DNA of 56,086 nt, taken from the NCBI GenBank assembly GCA_007695195.1, contig REEG01000136.1, positions 1-56,086 of the forward strand. Direction: 5' to 3'. The stretch comes from Gemmatimonadales bacterium (GTDB lineage: Bacteria > Gemmatimonadota > Gemmatimonadetes > Longimicrobiales > Gaopeijiaceae). Each line of letters opens with the position of its first letter. Within the stretch, counting starts at the first letter, position 1. The translations under genes and the position numbers were made by a program. The notes beneath the pieces are model-generated. The model was not told where the DNA came from. It saw only the letters and a program-made list of their open reading frames with translations, and did no database searches. Below are positions 1-6,836 of the stretch, in pieces.

Positions 1-75
1 TTGCCTTGACGGCCGGGCCTTCTCATGGAAGCGAGGAGCCGGTCTTTTCCTGAACCTAAGATAAGAAACGTGAAA

Positions 76-97
76 AATTAGAACTTGGATTCTAATT
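76..97 (-). terminator. AT-rich stem-loop followed by T-run, possible terminator
   Basis: A perfect 8-bp inverted repeat (AATTAGAA / TTCTAATT) flanks a 6-base loop. Read on the minus strand the second arm runs straight into further T residues. It lies about 140 bp downstream of the nucleoside transporter, which is transcribed in that direction, so it could end that transcript. The stem is AT-rich, which is weak for a classical intrinsic terminator and striking in such GC-rich DNA. An operator for a gene left of the window is an alternative. Confidence 0.35.
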
Positions 98-105
98 CTT
101 CTCCT

Positions 106-150
106 CTGGGGCACCACCTTCTGGGGCACCACCTTCTGGGGCACCACCTT
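106..150. repeat. Three perfect 15-bp tandem repeats
   Basis: The unit CTGGGGCACCACCTT occurs three times without a mismatch in the noncoding DNA downstream of the transporter gene. Just beyond it, at 189-202 and 204-217, the sequence GCGCATGCCGGAAG is repeated, again with a period of 15. No gene covers either array. Copy number may vary by slipped-strand replication. No function can be read from the sequence. Confidence 0.85.
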
Positions 151-234
151 CTGTAGATGTACCCCAAAGAACGCGGACGCGAGCTCCCGCGCATGCCGGA
201 AGCGCGCATGCCGGAAGATGGAAGAATCCCATTT

Positions 235-1776
235 CTACAGGAGCATCCCGGCAATGGTGGCCGTCATGAAGGCCGCCAGGGACCCGGCAATCATGGCGCG
301 TAGCCCCAGCCTGGACAGGTCGGCCCGGCGCTCCGGGGCGATGCCTCCGATCCCTCCGATCTGGATGGCGATGGAGGCGAAGTTGGCGAACCCTGAGAGG
401 GCGTAGGTGGCGATGATGATGGAACGGGGCTCCAGGCCCGGGGCGCCTCCTTCGGCCCCGGCCAGGATGGCCGACAGCTGTAGATATGCGACGAACTCGT
501 TCACCACCGTCTTGAGACCCATGAGAGAGCCCACTGTGGGGGCATCGGCCCAGCTCACCCCCATGAGATAGGCCAACGGAGCCAGCCCCCACCCCAGGAT
601 CCCCTCCAGGGAGAGGTCCGGGAGCCCCACGAGGCCCCCGGTCCATCCGATCCCGGCGTTGATCATGGCGATGAGGGCGATGAAGGCCAGGAGCATGGCC
701 CCCACATTGAGGGCCAGCTGTAGCCCCTCGGCGGCCCCCCCGGAGGCGGCTTCGATGGAATTGACGTATCGCTTCTCCAACTCCACGCCCAACTGGGTCG
801 CCGTCTCCGGCGTCTCCGTTTCCGGCACCATGATCTTGGCGATGACCAGGGCCGCCGGCGCCGACATGACCGACGCGGCGATGAGGTGCCCGGCGATGTC
901 GGGGAAGTACGCCACCAGCATCCCCACGAAGGCCGCCAGAACGCCCCCCGCTACCGTGGCGAACCCGCCCGTCATGACGGCCATGAGCTCGGAGTTGGTC
1001 ATCTTCCGGACGAAGGGCTTCACCAGGAGCGGCGCTTCGGTCTGCCCTACGAAGATGTTTCCGGCGGCGGAGAGGGTCTCGGCTCCTGAGGTCCCCATGG
1101 TCCGCTGCATCACCCACGCCACCCCCTTCACCAGGATCTGCATGATGCCCAGGTGATACAGGAGGCTCATGAGGGACGAGAAGAAGATGATGGTGGGGAG
1201 CACGTTGAAGGCGAAGAACGCCCCGGTGTTGGCCACCAGTTCCGTGGTCTCCTGGATGGGCATCATCCCCGGCTCGCCCACCCCCACCGGCACAGTGTTG
1301 AAGACCAGATCGCCGAAGATGAAGCGGGCCCCTTCCACCGTGAACCCCAGCAGCGCCACCACCACATCGTTCAACCAGCGGAAGAGCCCCGCGCCCAGTG
1401 GCGTCTTCAGAATGAACACCGCGAAACCCAACTGGAGGGCCAGCCCCCACCCCACCACCCGCCACGGAATCAGCCTCCGGTTCGTGGACATGGCCCACGC
1501 CAGGACCCCGATGAGGAGGAGGCCCAACAGGGACCGGAGGCGGTCCCAGAGGGGCGTGTCCAGGGAATCCGAGGTCCACACGGACGCCTCCTGCCCCGTC
1601 GCCACCCCCACCTCGGTCCCGGGCGCTACCTCGCCGCCCGTGGCGCCGGACGCCGGCAGGGCCATCCCTGCCCCCGAAACGAGGGTGGGGTGAGCCCCGG
1701 CCCCCCAAGCGCCGGCGAGAAGGAGGATGAGCGTTGAGAACCAGAGGAGGAGATGTCCGCGGGAGGGTCGGCGCAT
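235..1776 (-). CDS. Concentrative nucleoside transporter (CNT/NupC family)
   Basis: Inner-membrane, cation-coupled importer of nucleosides. The protein has many hydrophobic segments and the family signature GQTEAPLLVKPF, followed by the MTNSELMAVMTGGFATVAGG region and HLIAASVMSAPAALVIAK, all typical of CNT permeases. From ATG 1776 it is 513 residues, longer than the usual ~400 because of an N-terminal signal-like hydrophobic segment and a low-complexity linker. An in-frame ATG at 1812 would overlap the end of the upstream phosphatase gene; 1776 leaves a 13-base gap and follows a GGAG-like site, so I prefer it. It is the second gene of an operon with the PhoX-like phosphatase, which suggests uptake of nucleosides released by exported phosphatases. 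Family certain; substrate range and coupling ion not readable. Confidence 0.93.
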   Translation of the reverse strand: MRRPSRGHLLLWFSTLILLLAGAWGAGAHPTLVSGAGMALPASGATGGEVAPGTEVGVATGQEASVWTSDSLDTPLWDRLRSLLGLLLIGVLAWAMSTNRRLIPWRVVGWGLALQLGFAVFILKTPLGAGLFRWLNDVVVALLGFTVEGARFIFGDLVFNTVPVGVGEPGMMPIQETTELVANTGAFFAFNVLPTIIFFSSLMSLLYHLGIMQILVKGVAWVMQRTMGTSGAETLSAAGNIFVGQTEAPLLVKPFVRKMTNSELMAVMTGGFATVAGGVLAAFVGMLVAYFPDIAGHLIAASVMSAPAALVIAKIMVPETETPETATQLGVELEKRYVNSIEAASGGAAEGLQLALNVGAMLLAFIALIAMINAGIGWTGGLVGLPDLSLEGILGWGLAPLAYLMGVSWADAPTVGSLMGLKTVVNEFVAYLQLSAILAGAEGGAPGLEPRSIIIATYALSGFANFASIAIQIGGIGGIAPERRADLSRLGLRAMIAGSLAAFMTATIAGMLL

Positions 1777-1789
1777 GGGGCTCCGTGCC

Positions 1790-3850
1790 TCAGCTCCCGA
1801 CGACGCCCCCATCGTCCCGGGTGATCACCACCACCGCGGACCGGGGTCGGGCGTTGCCTCCATCGGGCCAGTGCGAGGTGAGGATGGGATTCTCCTCCGA
1901 GCCCTCGCCGGGATGCTGAAGATTGATGAAGAGGGTGCGATTATCCGGGGTGGCGATGCAGCCGGTGACCTCCTGGCCTCGGCACCCCACGAGGAAGCGT
2001 CGAATGTCCCCCGTCACGGGATCCGCCGCAAGGAGGGCGTTGTTCCCGAAGCGTTCGAATTCGCGCACCTGCTGGCTCGTCCCCATGTCCATCTCGATCC
2101 ACATGGTACCCTGGTGGTCGATCCAGAGCCCGTCCGGGCTGGCGAACATGTTGGTCTCGTCCAGCGCCGGAGCGCCCGGGGCCGCACGGATCTCGCTGTC
2201 TTCCGGTGGTCCCGCCAGGACGAAGATGTCCCACCGGAACCGGAGGGATTCGTGCCGATCGCCGGCCTCCCGCCAGCGTACGATGTGCCCGAACGCACTG
2301 CGAGGGCGGGGGTTGGCCGCGTCCACCGGCACGGTGTCGCCCCGCTGGGTATTGTTTGTGAGGGTGAAGAAGACCTCGCCCGTTACCGGGTGGATCGCCC
2401 CCCACTCGGCCCGGTCCATGGGGGTGGCTCCCACCGTATCCGCCGCCAGCCGCGTGTTCACCAGCACATCGGCCTGATCCCGGAACTGCACCCCGGCCTG
2501 GCGGGCGGCGCTGCGAAAGGCGGGATCCTCCACATCCAGGGCCAGCCACTCGCCGCTGCCGTCGTCGTGGAAGCGGGCGGCGTAGAGGACTCCGTGATCC
2601 AGCAGTTCGCCCCGTGACTGCGGCGTCCAGGGATCCCGGGTGACGAACTTGTAGATGTACTCGTTGGTGGCGTCATCACCCATGTACAGGGTGAGGGGCC
2701 GCCCTTCCACCGCCGGAGCCGCAACACACCCCTCGTGACCGAATCGACCCAGGGTCGTCCGCTTCACCGGCGTACTCTCCGGATCGAAGGGATCGATCTC
2801 CACGATCCACCCCATGGTATTGGGCTCATTCCGGTAATCGTCCCGGGGTCCGCCCCCCTTCCGGGAGGCATCGAAGCGGGCGTACTCGTCCACCTCCTGG
2901 ACGGTGGCCCATCCGTAGCGGGAGGTGTTGGCCGGAACGCCATACCGGGAGTGCTCCCGGGGCGCGTCTCCCCCATTGGCGAAGTAGAAGGCCCAGTTCT
3001 CCTCGCAGGTGAGGTAGGTATTCCAGGGGGTCACGCCGTGGGCGCAGTTGTTCAGTGTACCCCGCGCCCGGATACCCTCGGGGCTGTACAGGGTCTGCAC
3101 CAACTCCGACCCCCGCACCGGGCCCCGGATCTCCACTGGTGTGGCCGCGGTGATTCGACGGTTGTAGCGCCCGCGGACCACGCCCCATTCCCCGCCCCCG
3201 TCGCGACGGATCTCCACCACCGACACCCCGTGGGCCGCCACCTCCTTTCGGACCTCGTCGGGCACCGAGCGCACACCGTCCTCGATGGTGGGTCCGTGGG
3301 GATGGAGCTTGCGGACATCCACGTATTCATGGTTCAGGCATAGAAGCCCGTGCTCGTTGGCCTCCTCCCCCTCTCCCAGCGGAAAGAAGTGCATCCCGTC
3401 GTGGTGATGGCCCACCTGGCACTCCTGGTGGGCTCCGCTGTTTTGGCCACCCTCCAGGTAGGGCGGGTAGTCTCCGCAAATGGGGGTCCCCGCAGGGAGG
3501 AAGGGCCGTGCCGTGTAGCCACGGGCCACTCGGATGCCATCGCCATTGTAGATGGGAACGGGCTCGAAGCCGAGTTGGAGGTCCCGCCCCTCTCGGGCCA
3601 CCTCCCGGGTCGCCGCCTCCAGCGGTGCCACCATCCCCGCGGGGCCGGCGAACGCCGTGGCGACTCCCACCCCCTTGAGACCGGCGGAGGCCACAAATCC
3701 GGCGAAGGCGGCGCGAAGGCTCCCGTGCAGGAGTTCACGTCGGGAGAAACGCCGCGCCAGGAGGACCTGGAAGTGCTCGCTGGGAGACGGATTGAGGATT
3801 ACGTCCTCGCTGTTGCCTTCCGGGAGGTGCGTGGTGAGCTTCTTCGTCAT
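1790..3850 (-). CDS. PhoX-family (DUF839) exported phosphatase
   Basis: Predicted exported phosphatase of the PhoX/COG3211 family, calcium/iron-dependent monoesterases in characterised members. The 686-residue protein has a long N-region with a twin-arginine-like motif (RRFSRRELLHGSL, about residues 34-46) and a hydrophobic stretch, so Tat export after cofactor loading is likely. Family blocks include HHDGMHFFPL, LLCLNHEYVD, GTLNNCAHGVTPWNTYLTCEE, GWIVEIDPFDPESTPVKRT and the C-terminal FASPDGLWIDHQG. An AGGA Shine-Dalgarno (SD) site sits 8 bases before the ATG. It is the first gene of the operon with the nucleoside transporter and is divergent from a phosphodiesterase lipoprotein across a 293-bp region holding a 20-bp palindrome. 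Exact substrates unknown. Confidence 0.9.
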   Translation of the reverse strand: MTKKLTTHLPEGNSEDVILNPSPSEHFQVLLARRFSRRELLHGSLRAAFAGFVASAGLKGVGVATAFAGPAGMVAPLEAATREVAREGRDLQLGFEPVPIYNGDGIRVARGYTARPFLPAGTPICGDYPPYLEGGQNSGAHQECQVGHHHDGMHFFPLGEGEEANEHGLLCLNHEYVDVRKLHPHGPTIEDGVRSVPDEVRKEVAAHGVSVVEIRRDGGGEWGVVRGRYNRRITAATPVEIRGPVRGSELVQTLYSPEGIRARGTLNNCAHGVTPWNTYLTCEENWAFYFANGGDAPREHSRYGVPANTSRYGWATVQEVDEYARFDASRKGGGPRDDYRNEPNTMGWIVEIDPFDPESTPVKRTTLGRFGHEGCVAAPAVEGRPLTLYMGDDATNEYIYKFVTRDPWTPQSRGELLDHGVLYAARFHDDGSGEWLALDVEDPAFRSAARQAGVQFRDQADVLVNTRLAADTVGATPMDRAEWGAIHPVTGEVFFTLTNNTQRGDTVPVDAANPRPRSAFGHIVRWREAGDRHESLRFRWDIFVLAGPPEDSEIRAAPGAPALDETNMFASPDGLWIDHQGTMWIEMDMGTSQQVREFERFGNNALLAADPVTGDIRRFLVGCRGQEVTGCIATPDNRTLFINLQHPGEGSEENPILTSHWPDGGNARPRSAVVVITRDDGGVVGS

Positions 3851-3988
3851 GACGGGGTCCTGGATTGGGGGCTCTCGGTGCGGGGACCGCCCGGTCGTGG
3901 CCGATCTGGTCCCGAACGGTTCGATCTCGGGCGGAGTCTCGGCGGCCTGGAGGCTTCCTTCGCCTGTCAGGATAGGAAGATACCCCGA

Positions 3989-4008
3989 TTACGCCACCGG
4001 CGGCGTAA
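3989..4008. promoter_or_regulatory. 20-bp palindrome in divergent promoter region
   Basis: TTACGCC and GGCGTAA form perfect 7-bp arms around ACCGGC in the region between the divergently transcribed PhoX-like gene (start 3850) and phosphodiesterase gene (start 4144). The size and position suit a dimeric transcription factor controlling both genes. No regulator gene is adjacent, so the ligand and the protein are unknown. A single CTGTCA half-site at 3964-3969 is not enough to call a Pho box. Confidence 0.4.
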
Positions 4009-4041
4009 CGACTGGGTCACACCTCCGGCGTCGGCCCCCCG

Positions 4042-4070
4042 GACCCCCCGACCCCCCGACCCCCCGACCC
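4042..4070. repeat. 8-bp C-rich tandem repeat upstream of the phosphodiesterase gene
   Basis: GACCCCCC is present three times in tandem, followed by a partial unit, about 75-100 bases before the ATG at 4144. Such a C-rich tract can change length by slippage and so alter promoter spacing. That is inference; the promoter itself is not recognisable. Confidence 0.7.
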
Positions 4071-4143
4071 TCATTATGGGTACTCCGAACAGGTACTCCG
4101 TCCCGCTGCATCCTGCCTGGTCTCACCCATCACCAACCCGGCC

Positions 4144-6207
4144 ATGCCCCCTTTCCCGCGTCACCTGGATTTCGTCCGCCGACACCCGGCATCTCTCCTC
4201 GCCGTGTCCCTCCTCCTTCTACTCCCGCCGCTCTGGGCTTGCGCCCCGGACGACGGGCTACCTGGGGAAGGGCAGGCGACCGCCGACACCGAGTCCACCG
4301 CCGAGAGCGGGGACCCGCCCCTCCTTGCCTTGGGACTGGTGGTGGATGCCCTGAACGAGGAGATCCTCCGTGCCACGCTGGATGAAGGCTCGGTCCCCAA
4401 CATCCTGGCGGTACTGGAGGGAGGGGCCTGCCTGGAGCACGCGGTCACCCATTTCCCGTCGGTGACCGCCGCCGCCATGGCGACCATCTGGAACGGGGCC
4501 CACGGGAATGTGACTGGGATCGCCGGCAATCAACAGCACTCCCTTCCCCGGGACCGGCACACCGTCATGGATCGCACCCGGGGGTTCCATTATGCCCCCC
4601 TCTCCGCAGAGCCCATCTGGATCACGGCCGGGCGCCACGGAGTCCGGATGGGAGGCCACCACGTGACCCAGGGACCTGCGGTACCGGGATACCCGCTGCA
4701 CCTCTCCACCGACGATCCGGCGCCCATGGAGGCCCGTCGGCAGGAGGCCGCCGAGGCCCTCGATGCTCCCGGGCTCTACGTCTTCAACGGATACAACACC
4801 CTCATCGAGCCGCACCGCGTCCTGGGGCCCGAAGATGTCACCCCGGCAGACCCCGCAGCATGGGCGGACCTGGAGCCGGCGGAAGGGGAGCCGCCGCCAC
4901 GGGCCTTCACCTGGACTACCGGCGCCGGTACCCACTACGGAGCCTTCCTGGGATCGGATGGAAGCTACGACCGGGTGCTGGTGAACACCCGGCCCCGCGT
5001 TGAAGGGAGCATCGTCGCCTGGGCGGAGCCTGCTGAAACGGCTTCCCTGGACGGGCGGGAGCTGGCCCGCCACTTCTCCGACGCCCTGGAGCTCCCGGTG
5101 GAGGGTGGCCGGGTCCACCTCCGGATCCGCCTCTTTGAGCTCAGCGAGGACGGAGAGGACTTCTTCCTCTTCCACCCGTCACTCCAGATCGTGGAAGGGA
5201 ACACCCCTGAGGCCCAGGCAGCCTACGAGGACGCTGTGCAGGGGTGGTTGGGGAACAGCGCCCTGGCCATGTACGGGGGCGGCGCCTTCGGTCCGACCCT
5301 CATGGACGGGGGAGACGGCACGGCGGAGAACCGCGTCCTGGAGACCGCCGAGCTCATGGTTCGGCAGTGGGAGCGGGGCGCCGAGTGGATGTGGCGCCAC
5401 GGCGGCCCCCAACTCTTCCTGGACTACTTCCCCCTGGGCGACACGGCGGACCACCAGCTTCTGGGCTATCTGAACGAGGCCTGGCCCGGCTTCGAGCCGG
5501 AGTTGGCGGAGCAGGTGCGTGCGTTCCGGGCCCGGGTCTGGGCGTTGGTGGATCACCGGGTGGGCCATGTACGGACCCTTGCCCAGGAGGTGGACGCGCC
5601 CTTCTTCCTCATGGGCGACCATGGGATGCGGACCAGCTGGTTCCAGTTCCTCCCCAACCGGGCTCTGGCCGACGCCGGACTCCTGTTCCTGGATGAGGAC
5701 GGCGACGTGGACCTGTCCCGCACCCGGGCCGTGTCTCCCAACGGCTACTGGATCTCGGTGAACTCCACGGTCTGGCGGGACGGGATCGTGCCGCCGGACG
5801 AGGTGGCGGAGGTGGTCGCCGAAGCGCGAGCGGCGCTGGAGGCGGTGCGGGGGCCGGATGGAGAGCCGGTGGTGACCCGTACCTTCACCCCCGAGGAGAA
5901 TCCCGAGTTCGGTCTGGGCGGACCGGCGGGCGGGGATCTCTACTTTGCCACAGCCCCGGGGTACCGCTGGTCGTGGCGCCACTGGGGTGAACCGGTGGAA
6001 GAGGCGGGGATCTGGGGAAGCCATGGGTTCCCGCCGGATGAGCCCGATATGTTCACGGTCTTCTGCGTGGAAGGGTCGGACTTCGCCCCGACCCGGCTCC
6101 CGTGGCGGCCCACCACGGTCATGGCTCCCACCATGGCCGAAGCCGTGGGGCTCCCGGCGCCCCGGGACGCGGTGGACGCCTCGATCCTGGATGAGTTCAG
6201 GAGGTAG
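4144..6207 (+). CDS. Type I phosphodiesterase / nucleotide pyrophosphatase-like lipoprotein
   Basis: Member of the alkaline-phosphatase superfamily (NPP-like, PF01663 type), anchored outside the cytoplasm. Residues 1-33 form a lipoprotein signal (hydrophobic run, then LWAC with Cys33). Conserved metal and catalytic positions are visible: Asp68 in VVDAL, the nucleophile block THFPSVTAAA with Thr108, the following HGNVTGIAGN, and a late GDHG motif in FLMGDHGMR. At 687 residues it is longer than minimal NPPs. It is divergent from the PhoX-like gene, and the three exported or membrane products here could jointly release and import nucleosides and phosphate. No clear ribosome site precedes the ATG. 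Family confident; nucleotide versus other phosphodiester substrate undecided. Confidence 0.87.
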   Translation: MPPFPRHLDFVRRHPASLLAVSLLLLLPPLWACAPDDGLPGEGQATADTESTAESGDPPLLALGLVVDALNEEILRATLDEGSVPNILAVLEGGACLEHAVTHFPSVTAAAMATIWNGAHGNVTGIAGNQQHSLPRDRHTVMDRTRGFHYAPLSAEPIWITAGRHGVRMGGHHVTQGPAVPGYPLHLSTDDPAPMEARRQEAAEALDAPGLYVFNGYNTLIEPHRVLGPEDVTPADPAAWADLEPAEGEPPPRAFTWTTGAGTHYGAFLGSDGSYDRVLVNTRPRVEGSIVAWAEPAETASLDGRELARHFSDALELPVEGGRVHLRIRLFELSEDGEDFFLFHPSLQIVEGNTPEAQAAYEDAVQGWLGNSALAMYGGGAFGPTLMDGGDGTAENRVLETAELMVRQWERGAEWMWRHGGPQLFLDYFPLGDTADHQLLGYLNEAWPGFEPELAEQVRAFRARVWALVDHRVGHVRTLAQEVDAPFFLMGDHGMRTSWFQFLPNRALADAGLLFLDEDGDVDLSRTRAVSPNGYWISVNSTVWRDGIVPPDEVAEVVAEARAALEAVRGPDGEPVVTRTFTPEENPEFGLGGPAGGDLYFATAPGYRWSWRHWGEPVEEAGIWGSHGFPPDEPDMFTVFCVEGSDFAPTRLPWRPTTVMAPTMAEAVGLPAPRDAVDASILDEFRR

Positions 6208-6219
6208 CGGAGACCCGGT

Positions 6220-6600
6220 TCAGGAAGGCGAGGGATCGGGGATCCCCAGCGTCGAGCGAATCAGGGAAGAGAGCTCATCCAGATCAACCGGCTTCTTCAC
6301 GAAGGCCCGGGCTCCCAGACGGCGGGCCTTCTCCGGCGCCCGCTCGTCGTCCGTCCCGCTCACGACGATGACGGGAGTGTCCGCCGTGTGGATGGACAGG
6401 CCCAGCCGCTTGAGGGTCACATATCCGCCACCGCCCGGCATCTGCAGGTCCAGGAGGATGAGATCGAACTGACCCTTGGCCGCGAACATACCGGCCTGCA
6501 TGGAATCCCGGGCGATCTGCACCTGCCACCCATGGGCACGAAGGCCGGAACGTACCAACTCAGCCGCTACCGGATCGTCTTCGGCGTAGAGGATCTTCAA
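6220..6600 (-). CDS. Single-domain response regulator (CheY-like receiver)
   Basis: Stand-alone phosphoacceptor domain with no output domain. From a TTG at 6600 the protein begins MKILYAEDDP, the classic receiver start; acidic pocket Glu7/Asp8/Asp9, phosphoacceptor Asp51 in LLDLQMPGG, switch Ser/Thr in VVSGTDD and Lys in FVKKPVD are all present. An upstream TTG at 6639 would add 13 residues not typical of the fold. The gene ends 12 bases from the convergent phosphodiesterase gene. It probably signals by protein contact; no histidine kinase is adjacent, the nearest being the hybrid kinase near 25-27 kb. Confidence 0.88.
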   Translation of the reverse strand: MKILYAEDDPVAAELVRSGLRAHGWQVQIARDSMQAGMFAAKGQFDLILLDLQMPGGGGYVTLKRLGLSIHTADTPVIVVSGTDDERAPEKARRLGARAFVKKPVDLDELSSLIRSTLGIPDPSPS

Positions 6601-6726
6601 CGGAGGCCCGGCTCCCAGTTCTGCATAGCGAGACAACAACCCAGCCCAAGGGATTGATGGAATGAGCCGATCATAGTCGCAGCCACACCTCCCTGTCCAC
6701 TCGGACCCTTCCCGCCAGTTAACAAG

Positions 6727-6750
6727 TCCCGGGTAGACGCCCCCGGGACA
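6727..6750. terminator. GC hairpin 1 of 3 between M14 gene and receiver gene
   Basis: GTCCCGGG (6727-6734) and CCCGGGAC (6743-6750) are perfect 8-bp arms with an 8-base loop. It lies downstream of the M14 peptidase gene (minus strand) and directly abuts a second hairpin. No T-run follows, so it may protect the 3' end or be part of the receiver promoter region rather than a classical terminator. Confidence 0.5.
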
Positions 6751-6781
6751 AGGGCGCCCGGATGATCCCGGACGCCCTTGG
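6750..6781. terminator. GC hairpin 2 of 3, 12-bp stem with one mismatch
   Basis: CAAGGGCG (6750-6757) pairs with CGCCCTTG (6774-6781). After one C/A mismatch the stem continues for four more G-C pairs around a 6-base loop. This is the strongest structure in the 236-bp gap and the best candidate for ending the M14/M14 transcript. Confidence 0.55.
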
Positions 6782-6784
6782 AGG

Positions 6785-6827
6785 CAGTGTGCCTGGAACG
6801 TCCGGGATCAGTGGCCCACAGGCACTG
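6785..6827. terminator. Hairpin 3 of 3 immediately after the M14 stop
   Basis: CAGTG-(TG)-CCTG at 6785-6795 pairs with CAGGCACTG at 6819-6827, with a two-base bulge and a 23-base loop. It lies 10 bases beyond the stop codon of the M14 gene on the minus strand, the usual place for a transcript end. Confidence 0.45.
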
Positions 6828-6836
6828 GCGCCCCCC

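Noticed and set aside
92-1708. Long minus-strand frame of 538 codons over the transporter gene
   Set aside because: It is Gly/Arg/His-rich, matches no family and lies in another frame of the CNT gene; GC-rich DNA gives long empty frames.
3964-3969. CTGTCA half of a possible Pho box upstream of the PhoX-like gene
   Set aside because: A second half at the required 11-base spacing is absent, so a PhoB site cannot be supported.
4042-4070. CRISPR-like array
   Set aside because: Units are 8 bp without spacers and no cas genes occur in the window; it is a simple tandem repeat.
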